A stretch of 32,245 nt of DNA from a virus. Positions 8,763-17,028 of this stretch are shown piece by piece (position 1 is the stretch's first letter; the number at the start of each line of letters is the position of its first letter). Made by a program: the position numbers and the translations under genes. A model generated the notes under the pieces. The model ran no database searches and was not told where the DNA came from. It saw only the letters and a program-made list of their open reading frames with translations. Location of the stretch: positions 1 to 32,245 of the IMG/VR virus record IMGVR_UViG_3300006919_000224. The stretch is one strand, 5' to 3'.

Positions 8763-11099
8763 TTAAGCTCCGATAAGCTCTTCAAAGCTAGCATCTGTAC
8801 GCGTAGCATAGAAGTTTACCAGGATAAACTCTGCAGTACGTACTGGCTTAAGATAAATGTCAACCACTAGCTCATTCTGATCAATAACTTCAGCTGTATT
8901 ATTACGCTCGTCGCAAACAATCATAAAGTCATATAGACCATCATCCGCTTTAACTCGCTCAAAGAACGGTGTTAAAGTATTAACTACTCGAGTTCTTGTA
9001 AACAATGTATTGTTCTCAAAGAGGAAGAACTGCATTGTCTTCTTAGTAATCTTCTCAAGATATAAGAATGTGCGGCGAACATTAATACGATCAAATGCAC
9101 TTGGCTTTCTTAGCAAGGTTTTCTGTCCAAAGAAAACATTACCTTGATCAGCAAAGTTAGCGATTGGATTGAGATTAGCTGTATAAAGATCATCACGTTG
9201 ACGTTGGTTAGGTGTAACAGCGATGTCAGAAGCATCTGTAACAATACCACGATTAAATCCTGCAGGTGCACCCCACGGCCCAACGGCAGCATCTGTAGCG
9301 GCCATCTTAGCAGCAGCAAATCCGGATGATGGAACCCATACATTTAACCCCGTATAGTTATCATAAACACTCATCCAGTTAGCATATACTGTAGCATATG
9401 ATGTATTGGCTAATTCAAACTGATGTCTAAGAGCCCAGTAAATATCTACGTAGAAGTTTTTAGTAGGATCTTTTTGTACTTTACTATTTGTACCAGTTAC
9501 AACTAACTGACGAATTGGATCAGCAATGAATAAAATATCACCACGACCACCCTCTTTGGCAGGTCCTGCAAATGTAGCAAACTTACTAAAGACGTTCATG
9601 TAAGAACTTCTTGCAAACGTAGTACTCAAATCACCAGATGTTCTTAACGCTTCAATTTCAGTTGTTGTTTTTGTATCATCAAAGTTTGCATCACTTGCTG
9701 ATACGGTCTCCATATAAGTATTAATAGTACCAAGACCAGCTTCAGCAATCATACTAATATCATACTTACGATCATTACGAACTCGGTCAAGAGCACGGTC
9801 AAGCTTACCTGGAATATTGCCAATTACTTTTGTTGAAAGATCAACATCCCCGTAACCACCCAACGGGGCAAGACTATCAGCTCTTGAAATGGTATATTCA
9901 GGAGACTTTCCTGATGCGGAAAGGGCAAAGAAATTCTGTGGCAATCCCGATGCACTAGATAAAATTTCACTTTGTGATACTGCTGCAGATAAAGCAGTTG
10001 AAAAGACTCGTACCTTAAACTTTGGTGTACCATCATCTTTAAGCTGTACCCCAGTGGTAGCATCTGATACAAAAGGATTAACTATTACATCAATATTACG
10101 TGATTTTTCTTCAACCGTATCTAAACTGAAATTAACCGGCGCGCCGCCATTTTCTGAATTACGTTGACGGTATTTACCTATTGAAGCATTATAACCCTCC
10201 TCAAGTAGATAATCAAGTTTATTAGCCTCTTTTGAAAACACTGACTGTCGAAGTTTAAATACACCAACATTTAGAGCATCATCAAACTCGCGCGTTCCGA
10301 TATCGTATCCTTCAATACGATCTTCCATTACCTGTGAAATCGATCCGTTAGCAGGATTATCACCAAATTCAGGTGTAGCAGTAAGAGAGAATTCAAATCG
10401 CGATGCTGGTACTTCTGTAAATGTTGATATACCACTAGTTTGAGCACCCGTAGTAACTGAAAATACACTCTGTATAGATTCAAAACTTGATGCTGGGTTT
10501 AAAAGAGTGTTGTCAGTTAAACCAACATAATATCCATTAAATTGATTATCAATCACTGTTTGACCTTTGTTAGCAACAATTACTGCTGCACCACTAAGTT
10601 CAGTAACACCATTAAATGAAGATAATGGACTACTACCAAACTCAAACAATTGACCATTCTTGAGTTGTATGTATTGCTCATTGGTAAGTTCAAACTGAGT
10701 TGGTCGACCTAATACATATGTACCACTACCAACTGAATACGTTGTTGAGATGGCTGCAGCTGCTTCATCATAAACCACGGCTGGGTAAGCAAGAACACTT
10801 ACTTTAGAGCCAAATCCTTGACCAGAACCAGCGCCATATGGGAGACGGTTAACGAGCAAAGAGCCAGAAGAGTTGAGAGCAGCGCGCGCTGAGTGATAAA
10901 AATATCTTTCTGCTGGAGTCTTTGGAGCACCGTAAATTTGTTCAAACTCAGAAATATTTCCAAGTCCGATAACTTCATCGGTAGGTCCTTCGGAAGCGAA
11001 TCCAGCAATATACGTTGTGGTGCCTGTTTGAGCTGTGCGTAGTGATAAATCACTCTCACGAATCTCGACACCAGGAGATTGAATTGTCCTATTAGCCAT
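8763..11099 (-). CDS. tail sheath protein, gp18-like
   Basis: Contractile tail sheath monomer. The N-terminus SPGVEIRESD and the following TTTYIAGFASEGPTDEV are typical of sheath proteins. The conserved C-terminal domain (about 640-778) runs through INVRRTFLYLEKITKKTMQF, TRVVNTLTPFFERVKADDGLYDFMIVCDE and DIYLKPVRTAEFILVNFYAT. At 778 residues it is longer than T4 gp18 (659); the extra length is in the middle, probably surface-exposed insertions (about 150-420). It is flanked by its own late octamer upstream and a strong terminator downstream, so it is a monocistronic unit, as expected for a very abundant protein. Confidence 0.95.
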   Translation of the reverse strand: MANRTIQSPGVEIRESDLSLRTAQTGTTTYIAGFASEGPTDEVIGLGNISEFEQIYGAPKTPAERYFYHSARAALNSSGSLLVNRLPYGAGSGQGFGSKVSVLAYPAVVYDEAAAAISTTYSVGSGTYVLGRPTQFELTNEQYIQLKNGQLFEFGSSPLSSFNGVTELSGAAVIVANKGQTVIDNQFNGYYVGLTDNTLLNPASSFESIQSVFSVTTGAQTSGISTFTEVPASRFEFSLTATPEFGDNPANGSISQVMEDRIEGYDIGTREFDDALNVGVFKLRQSVFSKEANKLDYLLEEGYNASIGKYRQRNSENGGAPVNFSLDTVEEKSRNIDVIVNPFVSDATTGVQLKDDGTPKFKVRVFSTALSAAVSQSEILSSASGLPQNFFALSASGKSPEYTISRADSLAPLGGYGDVDLSTKVIGNIPGKLDRALDRVRNDRKYDISMIAEAGLGTINTYMETVSASDANFDDTKTTTEIEALRTSGDLSTTFARSSYMNVFSKFATFAGPAKEGGRGDILFIADPIRQLVVTGTNSKVQKDPTKNFYVDIYWALRHQFELANTSYATVYANWMSVYDNYTGLNVWVPSSGFAAAKMAATDAAVGPWGAPAGFNRGIVTDASDIAVTPNQRQRDDLYTANLNPIANFADQGNVFFGQKTLLRKPSAFDRINVRRTFLYLEKITKKTMQFFLFENNTLFTRTRVVNTLTPFFERVKADDGLYDFMIVCDERNNTAEVIDQNELVVDIYLKPVRTAEFILVNFYATRTDASFEELIGA

Positions 11100-11104
11100 A
11101 TCAT

Positions 11105-11112
11105 TATTTATG
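11105..11112 (-). promoter_or_regulatory. late-type promoter octamer CATAAATA
   Basis: CATAAATA, then ATGAT (5 nt), then ATG of the tail sheath gene. The 16-nt string up to and including ATG is identical to that of the tail fibre gene at 17703. Confidence 0.7.
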
Positions 11113-11145
11113 CTTTTCCGGACAAAAATCTGTAACTATTTTAAT

Positions 11146-11724
11146 TTAGTAGTTAATAAGTTTGGAGTGAATTTGTGAGTAGACAAAAGTCATCGATGAA
11201 GTAATTTCATCAGCATTTCTATAGTTATATTGTATTTCTCCTAAAGTTACTGGAAAAGCTTTTGTATAAGTAAATTCAATACGTTTATTATTAAACTCAT
11301 CTAAACCGAATAATGTCATATCAGTCTGATAACTTTTAAAATCTTCATCTGTGACTAAATCAGCAGCATCGTATAGTCCTTCCTTTTGATCGTGCATCAA
11401 ATTGAGCCATTTATAGAGCACCCAATAGTTATTAAACCCATTATCAATAGTAAATTCTACAGTTACTGGCGGGAAAGGCTCTCTTGCATGAGTTGAGTTA
11501 TATAAGTTCGAACCGGCATATGGTATTTGTAATGCTGGAACGTCTAGTGTAGGTACAACAGCACCATACACAGAAAACTGAAAAGCATCTTCATTAACAT
11601 TATATGTTTGTCTATCAGTTTTTGAATCAATCTTACGTAAAGCAGGTGGTAAAGAGAAGACAAGAGTAAACTTATCAGATCTACTTTTATTCAGAAAGGA
11701 TTGGTCGTTTTGGTTTACAGCCAT
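11146..11724 (-). CDS. second tail tube-like protein (192 aa)
   Basis: Structural protein with tube-like features. The C-terminal part FTYTKAFPVTLGEIQYNYRN followed by ITSSMTFVYSQIHSKL matches the closing strands of gp19-type tube proteins (IEITGAFPxxLGxLxLxx...TFxVTFAYDxW). The helix NNYWVLYKWLNLMHD matches the conserved central helix. The N-terminus MAVNQNDQSFLNKSRSDKF resembles that of the gp19-like protein at 8136-8675 (MPVNQNIQNFYRTAADKDF). The frame is open up to 11763. I take ATG 11724 because a late octamer lies 5 nt before it. Which of the two is the main tube subunit is uncertain; the other sits after the sheath gene as gp19 does. Confidence 0.65.
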   Translation of the reverse strand: MAVNQNDQSFLNKSRSDKFTLVFSLPPALRKIDSKTDRQTYNVNEDAFQFSVYGAVVPTLDVPALQIPYAGSNLYNSTHAREPFPPVTVEFTIDNGFNNYWVLYKWLNLMHDQKEGLYDAADLVTDEDFKSYQTDMTLFGLDEFNNKRIEFTYTKAFPVTLGEIQYNYRNADEITSSMTFVYSQIHSKLINY

Positions 11725-11729
11725 ACTGT

Positions 11730-11737
11730 TATTTAAT
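11730..11737 (-). promoter_or_regulatory. late-type promoter octamer ATTAAATA
   Basis: ATTAAATA, then ACAGT (5 nt), then ATG at 11724. The octamer abuts the stop codon of the terminase gene (11738-11740). It decides the start of the tube-like gene against the longer open frame. Confidence 0.65.
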
Positions 11738-13438
11738 CTAAAGTTGTGTAAATCCTTGATCAATTAAATCATAATAATCATCACCCATTTCATCTTCTCC
11801 ATTTGACATGCCCCAATAGACTGGATTAAGATCTGGACTACCTCCCGTGACTTCATTATCTGTATAAATTGAAGTAGGATCTTCAAATAACGATACCCCG
11901 AAGTCTAACGGCTCAATAATCTTTGGTCGACCTGTATCATCTTTTTCGATAATCTCAAAATATTGCTCACATATCTCATTATCTAAAATATAGTAACCAT
12001 ACATCAAAGCCATAACTAGGTCATCATGACACCCATGCCTGGCTTTCCAAGTACCATTAGGATAACGTACAAAATTTCGAAGCTCGTCTAAAGTTTCTGC
12101 GTCCCGCATAACAATTGACTTAAGATCATTCATCCAATATCGCATGTTAATAATGCCGCGGTGCTTGGTATTGGTATGAGCAATCATACCTTGCATACGT
12201 TTCTTTCTATGAGCAGCTTTATTACCATATGAAACAAGCTTTGGATAGCTCATATCATAGGCTAGTCGATCAACGACTTGAGCACCACAATTGTTACGCT
12301 CAACTAAAGCAAGAGGTGATCCATAGTTACGAAGTATCTTATAAACTTTGTTACTAAACTCCATCGGAGAGATTTTATTGTTGCGATATACAGCCACTTG
12401 TCTTACTTCTGCAGGATCGGTAATATCTAGCATCTGTATAATAGAACTATCCTTTCCAACTCCTTCAGCTGTATCAACGCCAGCAGCATATATTCTACCC
12501 TCTTGTGCTTCTTCCCAAACTTTATAGCAACCATCATCAAGTATAACTTTAGGGTCACATATCTGACGCTCCATCATTTCATACAAAGCATCATCAATAG
12601 AAGCTTCTCCAGAATTTATCCACTCGCAACAAAATTCTTGACGCCAAGCTTCATCAGATCCAATCGTTTGTTTTGTAGTAGCAGCCCATTTATCATCTCG
12701 ACCAGGTACTTCATCCCACATTATTTTTCCATATGCCCACCCGTTTTCTTTTGTTTCAGCTCCATTATAAAGTCTATAGAATAAATTCTGCGTACCATTA
12801 GCAGTTGAACATACAAATGCTTTTGATTTTTTCGAAGAAGATATAATTGGAAAGACTGATTTCCAAAACTCATCTACTAAGTGCGGTTCAATAAATGCCA
12901 TCTCATCAACTACCAGACAGTTAACAGACTGTCCTCGAGCAGCTGTACCTGTTGTAGTTGTAATACCAATTCGAGATCCATTCTCTAACGTCATTGACGT
13001 CTTAGCATATTCCTTAACTGGAGGTTTAAGCCAGTTAGGCAACTCTTCATAAGCCATTCTAACACGAGAGAAAATTTCAATAGCAGTTGCCTCTTTGTTT
13101 GCTACGAGAAGAATGCGTTGATCTTTTTGAAAGCATGCTTGCCATAGTAGATAGATTGTCATAAGAGTTGACTTACCAATCTGCCGAGAGGCTAAAAGAA
13201 TATAAAAACGATTATCTCTCATAGCTCTTAATGCTTTCTTTTGAGCAGGGTATAGCTTAATTTTTTCTCTACCTGCATCTAAATTAACAATATAGAAAAA
13301 GTTTTCAGCAAAGTATAGAATATTCTTCTGAGCTTTTTTAAGAGATTTAATTTTATCAGGAGTATACTCTCCTTGCCAGTTACGATTGGGTAGATTGTCA
13401 TTACCCATATAGAACATACCTGTATCCTTTTTTGACAT
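11738..13438 (-). CDS. terminase large subunit, gp17-like
   Basis: ATPase-nuclease of the DNA packaging motor. N-terminal ATPase: adenine-binding YPAQKKALRAM (63-73), Walker A SRQIGKST (84-91), Walker B LVVDE (175-179), coupling motif CSTANG (210-215). C-terminal RNase H-like nuclease: Asp322 in AAGVDTAEG, Glu380 in ALVERNN, and Asp472/473 in HDDLVMALMYG complete the acidic triad. At 566 aa it is close to T4 gp17 (610). ATG 13438 is preceded by an ATTAAATA octamer at 10 nt rather than the usual 5, giving a short leader. It is divergent from the acidic protein gene and is the first gene of the minus-strand tail block. Confidence 0.97.
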   Translation of the reverse strand: MSKKDTGMFYMGNDNLPNRNWQGEYTPDKIKSLKKAQKNILYFAENFFYIVNLDAGREKIKLYPAQKKALRAMRDNRFYILLASRQIGKSTLMTIYLLWQACFQKDQRILLVANKEATAIEIFSRVRMAYEELPNWLKPPVKEYAKTSMTLENGSRIGITTTTGTAARGQSVNCLVVDEMAFIEPHLVDEFWKSVFPIISSSKKSKAFVCSTANGTQNLFYRLYNGAETKENGWAYGKIMWDEVPGRDDKWAATTKQTIGSDEAWRQEFCCEWINSGEASIDDALYEMMERQICDPKVILDDGCYKVWEEAQEGRIYAAGVDTAEGVGKDSSIIQMLDITDPAEVRQVAVYRNNKISPMEFSNKVYKILRNYGSPLALVERNNCGAQVVDRLAYDMSYPKLVSYGNKAAHRKKRMQGMIAHTNTKHRGIINMRYWMNDLKSIVMRDAETLDELRNFVRYPNGTWKARHGCHDDLVMALMYGYYILDNEICEQYFEIIEKDDTGRPKIIEPLDFGVSLFEDPTSIYTDNEVTGGSPDLNPVYWGMSNGEDEMGDDYYDLIDQGFTQL

Positions 13439-13448
13439 AGACTAAGCT

Positions 13449-13456
13449 TATTTAAT
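13449..13456 (-). promoter_or_regulatory. late-type octamer ATTAAATA, 10 nt before terminase
   Basis: Same octamer as the other late sites but with 10 nt to ATG 13438. A +1 placed as at the other sites would leave a leader of about 5 nt. Confidence 0.45.
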
Positions 13457-13503
13457 CTTATATTTTTATTTTACAACTATTCCTAGTTTTTATGACTAGT
13501 TGA

Positions 13504-13511
13504 CATAAATA
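13504..13511 (+). promoter_or_regulatory. late-type promoter octamer CATAAATA
   Basis: CATAAATA, then TTAGC (5 nt), then ATG 13517 of the acidic repeat protein. It forms a divergent promoter pair with the terminase octamer. Confidence 0.7.
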
Positions 13512-13516
13512 TTAGC

Positions 13517-14497
13517 ATGGCTAAAACAAAAGACCTTAAAGATCTCGGTGAGGTTTATGGTAACCTTGGTACAGAGGCTACTGTTGTTGCTGAGAATCTA
13601 GAAGCGCAAACAGTTGGTGATAAGAATGCCAATGTCGGTGATGCAGATATCCAACCTGGCGGACCAACGGCAGAAGGCGGATTTGAAGAATCGGAAGTTG
13701 ATATTAAAAAAGTGGGAGATGATAACCCTTACAATGTAAAAGGACTTTCTTATGGGGATGATAACTGCCCTACTCTTGAGACGGAGCAACCAGAAGAGCA
13801 AGAAGCTGGAGAAAAGAAAGATGATCCGGAAAGCTCAACTGAAGAAGAGGATGAGGAAGAAAGTTCAGCAGAAGTACTTGAAATTGCGCGGGAGGGACTA
13901 AATAAATATATGGCCAATAAATCTATTTTTGATGAACTCTATGCCAAAGTCATTAACGAAGACTTCGGTATGGAAGAAGTTGACGACCTTGATGCTCTCG
14001 GTATTGAAGATGCTACTCCTGATGAGGAGCTTGCTGACGATGAAGATGACGACATGGAAGGTGAAGTTACAGTTACTCTAGACAAAGACATGGCGAAAGC
14101 CCTTTGTGATATTCTCCAAGCAGCTATAGGTGATCATGACGATGACGATGCTGAAGATGGTGATGATGACGATGCTGAAGATGGTGAAATGCATGGGCAT
14201 GAAGATTATGAGGAGATGGAAGAGGATAACGAAGGAGAGCCAACTGCTTTTAACACACATTATAATGATGGTAAAAGTAATAAAGTTGGTAACACTGGAG
14301 ACGGCTTCGGTCAACCTAAAGTTCAACCAATGAACAAAGTACATCACAAGCCAGCTGCTGGACCTTCTGACAAGGATGGTGAGCCTAAGTCCCATTCAGG
14401 AAGCTATAATGATGGAAAGAATAACAAAGTTGGTAACCAAGGGGATGGCTTCGGTCAACCTAAAGTTGAGCCAATGAACAAAGCTGTTAAGGCATAA
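13517..14497 (+). CDS. acidic, low-complexity protein with C-terminal repeat
   Basis: Function unknown; a scaffold, head or decoration protein is possible. The 326 residues are very acidic: Glu-rich near 90-118 and Asp-rich near 163-238, including two DDDDAEDG units. One predicted helical island, EVLEIAREGLNKYMANKSIFDELYAKVI (about 119-146), resembles a core-binding segment. The C-terminus has two near-identical 26-residue units starting YNDGK, each with NKVGN, GDGFGQPKV and PMNK. The gene is monocistronic with a late promoter and a strong terminator, so it is probably an abundant virion or prohead protein. No homologue is recognised. Confidence 0.85.
   Translation: MAKTKDLKDLGEVYGNLGTEATVVAENLEAQTVGDKNANVGDADIQPGGPTAEGGFEESEVDIKKVGDDNPYNVKGLSYGDDNCPTLETEQPEEQEAGEKKDDPESSTEEEDEEESSAEVLEIAREGLNKYMANKSIFDELYAKVINEDFGMEEVDDLDALGIEDATPDEELADDEDDDMEGEVTVTLDKDMAKALCDILQAAIGDHDDDDAEDGDDDDAEDGEMHGHEDYEEMEEDNEGEPTAFNTHYNDGKSNKVGNTGDGFGQPKVQPMNKVHHKPAAGPSDKDGEPKSHSGSYNDGKNNKVGNQGDGFGQPKVEPMNKAVKA
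14261..14338 (+). repeat. 78-bp coding repeat, unit 1
   Basis: Encodes the 26-residue unit starting YNDGKSNKVGN and containing GDGFGQPKV. Unit 2 is at 14405-14482; the two are separated by 22 codons. Confidence 0.85.
14405..14482 (+). repeat. 78-bp coding repeat, unit 2
   Basis: Second copy, starting YNDGKNNKVGN. It is identical at most positions at both DNA and protein level, indicating recent duplication or gene conversion inside the acidic protein gene. Confidence 0.85.
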
Positions 14498-14520
14498 TTA
14501 ACTTAAACATTTAACTTAAG

Positions 14521-14549
14521 AGACTCGTGCAAAGCACGAGTCTTTTTTT
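14521..14549 (+). terminator. intrinsic terminator after the acidic protein gene
   Basis: 10-bp perfect stem AGACTCGTGC / GCACGAGTCT with an AAA loop and a following T tract. It isolates the acidic protein transcript from the next late unit. Confidence 0.93.
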
Positions 14550-14567
14550 GTATATTGATATAACTAG

Positions 14568-14575
14568 CATAAATA
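14568..14575 (+). promoter_or_regulatory. late-type promoter octamer CATAAATA
   Basis: CATAAATA, then TATAC (5 nt), then ATG 14581. It lies 18 nt after the terminator and shows that the open frame upstream of 14581 is not translated. Confidence 0.7.
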
Positions 14576-14580
14576 TATAC

Positions 14581-14922
14581 ATGCAGACATTTAAGGAATA
14601 CTACCAGGGTAATCATATGATGAATGCTAATGCTACATCTGTACGTAAAGGTGGTAAAAGTATTATGCGCTCTGGTCGTAAACATGAGAACTTAACTAGA
14701 AAAGAGTATAAGCATAAATGTCCTCATGTTAAAAACCTTGTAAACGGTGGTGCTGGCTCGATTAATTTATTAGGTCAACCGCTTATGAACTCTCTACAAC
14801 TATATGGTATGGAGTTTGAACCTGGTGCAGTAAAGGGTATAGGTAACTCTGGCGTAGAAATCGAAATGTTTGAAAATGAAGAAGGTCAGCCACAGGCTAT
14901 ACTTCGTAGAAAAAATAAGTAA
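14581..14922 (+). CDS. unknown 113-aa protein preceding gp14
   Basis: Not recognised. It starts MQTFKEYYQGNHMM, the M-x-T-F-K/E-x-(Y/F) opening common to small head proteins of T4-like phages. The N-terminal half is basic (KGGKSIMRSGRKHENLTRKEYKHK), the C-terminal half more hydrophobic, ending in the basic tail RRKNK. A head-completion, neck or DNA-binding role would fit its cotranscription with gp14 (1-nt stop/start overlap, TAATG at 14922). The frame extends to 14527, but the terminator stem lies there and the octamer sits 5 nt before 14581, so the shorter start is used. Confidence 0.75.
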   Translation: MQTFKEYYQGNHMMNANATSVRKGGKSIMRSGRKHENLTRKEYKHKCPHVKNLVNGGAGSINLLGQPLMNSLQLYGMEFEPGAVKGIGNSGVEIEMFENEEGQPQAILRRKNK

Positions 14923-15692
14923 TGGCCTGCAATACTAACAGATTAAATTGTACTCCTGAAGAGGTTATGATGGCCGCAAGCATGCCTTGCGGTGAATTAG
15001 TGAATACTGATAATTTGCAGGCTGAGCAACTGGTGTATGACCTAGCCTATCGAGATTTAATCAACAATCATGGTATTAATATAGACTATTATATTAAACC
15101 GTTTAGTCTATCAGCTGCAAATATGTTATATGGAGAAGATCCTACGGCTGTTTTTGAAGCTGCTTCAGGTATGCAAATGTATGTAGAGTTGTCTCAAGAT
15201 GCACTAGCTCTTACACAGTTTGGTTTTGACCCTGGTGATGAATTTACTGGCTTTATTCATATCGAAACTTTTCGTAATATGATGAGCGCTAGCGACTCAT
15301 ACAATAATTTGGAAGATGTTGAACCTAAATCAGGTGACCTTGTTGAAATAACTGGTCTTGGTTGTGATAGACCTGGTGGCCGGTCAGCAAACATTTACGA
15401 GATAACAGAACGGAGAGATGAAGACATTTCATCTATTAACCCTATACTAGGTCACTACGTATACCGTATAAGAGCTAAGCGGTACGAGTACTCATTTGAG
15501 CCTAACGCTCCTAAAGAATCTAAAAACGAACAAGTATATGATGACTCGCAATTCGGTACACTAAGTACAAATATTAGTACGGATAGTGTATCAGATGCTA
15601 AGACATATGATTGGGATATTGATGAAGATTCCCAGCAGAATGTTTATGATATGGATGTAAATGACAATAGCATTTACGGAGATTATTATTAA
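14922..15692 (+). CDS. neck protein, gp14-like
   Basis: Head-tail connector (neck) protein. At 256 residues it is the same length as T4 gp14. The N-terminal half holds DYYIKPFSLSAANMLYGEDP, matching the YYVPREYVSPDLIFGED stretch of T4 gp14, followed by an aromatic-rich helix and the FGFDPGDEFTGFIHIETFRN strand pair. EPKSGDLVEI matches EPKEGDLIYF of T4. The C-terminal 60 residues are acidic and low-complexity (DWDIDEDSQQNVYDMDVNDN), as in gp14. Its stop is at 15692, inside the A/T run at the foot of the 15691-15730 hairpin. The comparison is from memory of T4 gp14. Confidence 0.75.
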   Translation: MACNTNRLNCTPEEVMMAASMPCGELVNTDNLQAEQLVYDLAYRDLINNHGINIDYYIKPFSLSAANMLYGEDPTAVFEAASGMQMYVELSQDALALTQFGFDPGDEFTGFIHIETFRNMMSASDSYNNLEDVEPKSGDLVEITGLGCDRPGGRSANIYEITERRDEDISSINPILGHYVYRIRAKRYEYSFEPNAPKESKNEQVYDDSQFGTLSTNISTDSVSDAKTYDWDIDEDSQQNVYDMDVNDNSIYGDYY

Positions 15693-15730
15693 AAAAAAGC
15701 CGGTAGGTTAATATATTAACCTACCGGCTT
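15691..15730 (-). terminator. long palindromic terminator between convergent genes
   Basis: Perfect inverted repeat: about 16-bp arms with AGCCGGTAGG/CCTACCGGCT outer part and an AT centre. On the minus strand it is followed by an 8-nt U run, terminating the 15743-15934 operon. On plus the T run is broken (CTTGCTT), so it is weaker but could protect the 3' end of gp14 mRNA. Confidence 0.88.
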
Positions 15731-15742
15731 GCTTAGGTTGTG

Positions 15743-15934
15743 TTATTCTTCGACTGTCTCTTCCTCTGCAGGTTCAGTCTCTGTCCATTGATCTTTAGCT
15801 TGCTCTTGAAGCTTATTAAAAATAACAGTAGCGGCTTCAGCAACCTGAAGGCCTTGTGATTTTACTGCTATATCGATAAGCCTAAAAAGGGCACCAGTTT
15901 CATTTTCGGTCAACGTTAGTTCAATTTCATTCAT
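15743..15934 (-). CDS. small acidic protein (63 aa), unknown
   Basis: Last gene of a short minus-strand unit. Sequence LTLTENETGALFRLIDIAVKSQGLQVAEAATVIFNKLQEQAKDQW suggests a helix-turn-helix-like small helical bundle, followed by a Glu-rich tail (TETEPAEEETVEE). It starts 16 nt after the glycosyltransferase stop. I see no enzyme motif. The absence of a late octamer suggests it is read with the upstream genes. Coding is supported by the clean open frame and its placement before a terminator. Confidence 0.8.
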   Translation of the reverse strand: MNEIELTLTENETGALFRLIDIAVKSQGLQVAEAATVIFNKLQEQAKDQWTETEPAEEETVEE

Positions 15935-15950
15935 GGGTTTATATAATTAG

Positions 15951-16985
15951 TTATTTGTTTGTTTTCTTGCGATTTTTTTTGTTTGCTGCGCGCTTAGCCA
16001 CACCAAATGTATTTTTTACATCTGGTCGTGCTTTAAATTGTGGTACAGATGTATTAGATTTATCTGTTGTTTTGGAGGGTTGTAGGAGTGATTTCAATAT
16101 ACTGTCTACATCAAACATTTGATTCACATCTTGATATGGACACTCATGACCAGCTCCAGTAAAATTATAATCATACAAATACGAATCAATAGTACCTTCA
16201 GGAAATTGCACCGGTGCTTTAATATTTGTATGTAAATCATAACCAAATAGTTCTGGTTGCGTACCTACCCAGACAACTGTTGCTGTTTTTTTCATAGCTG
16301 CTGCTGCATGTTGAAATGATGAATCAACAAATAAGCAACGATCTGCAATTTGAATCATATTAAAAAGAGTTTTCTTAGGTACAACTTTTTCATATCTAAT
16401 GACGCCATTTAGGTTATGATGAAAATCATAACACACATGGATAATCTGATAATGATCCTTTAACTTGTCAACTAGATGTTGTGCCACTTCCGGATGAATA
16501 TCACGCGTCCAAGAGTAGTTATCTGCCTGATGATCTTTACCAGGCCCGCCAAATGGTTGAAAGAGTAATATTGGTTTTGTTTTTTGAATCTTAGACAATT
16601 CCGGATCAATATAATTAGCCTCGCGCATATTCATAGGTAGGTTTGGTGCTTCACCTTTATAGTCGATGCCAATCATCTTGCACCAAGTAAGAATTAGATG
16701 TTTCTGTTTCTTAATATGGCTCGTCTCTTTATAAGGTTCTTGCGAAAACACTACAGTATCTTTTGCGTATATATAATCCTCGTAAAAATAAGGTACATTA
16801 CCTAATCGATATACACGTTCTATATCTTTATTACCTAAATAAATTTCAGGCCATGCACATACTACAATGACTTTTGTTGTTGGGTGATTATTTTTATATG
16901 CCTTTACTACAGCGGTAGAGCATATATGCTTACCGATACCACCCTCTATATTAAAGACTGCAAATTCAGGACTCTTGTCGCTCAT
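15951..16985 (-). CDS. glycosyltransferase, GT9 (heptosyltransferase)-like
   Basis: Probable GT-B glycosyltransferase of family 9, transferring a sugar from an activated donor. N-terminal Rossmann half: FNIEGGIGKHICSTAVVKA (11-29) is the GGIGD-like motif of heptosyltransferases, with Lys-His in place of the usual Asp. C-terminal donor half: LFQPFGGPG (141-149), then D221-SSFQH226-AAAA followed by VVWVGTQPELFGYD (237-250), which is the DxxxxHxAAA...G.T.P..FG signature. A Lys/Arg-rich tail (about 325-344) is unusual. It lies between fibre and neck genes and near RmlB, RmlD-like and TagD-like genes, so it probably acts on a phage-made or host sugar acceptor. Confidence 0.75.
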   Translation of the reverse strand: MSDKSPEFAVFNIEGGIGKHICSTAVVKAYKNNHPTTKVIVVCAWPEIYLGNKDIERVYRLGNVPYFYEDYIYAKDTVVFSQEPYKETSHIKKQKHLILTWCKMIGIDYKGEAPNLPMNMREANYIDPELSKIQKTKPILLFQPFGGPGKDHQADNYSWTRDIHPEVAQHLVDKLKDHYQIIHVCYDFHHNLNGVIRYEKVVPKKTLFNMIQIADRCLFVDSSFQHAAAAMKKTATVVWVGTQPELFGYDLHTNIKAPVQFPEGTIDSYLYDYNFTGAGHECPYQDVNQMFDVDSILKSLLQPSKTTDKSNTSVPQFKARPDVKNTFGVAKRAANKKNRKKTNK

Positions 16986-17028
16986 TACATTAATAATTTA
17001 TATTAAGACGAGCAATAATCAACTACAT

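Noticed and set aside
14078-14395. Open frames opposite and beside the acidic gene
   Set aside because: They arise from GAT/GAA-rich codons read in other frames; no start signals, and the acidic gene has promoter and terminator.
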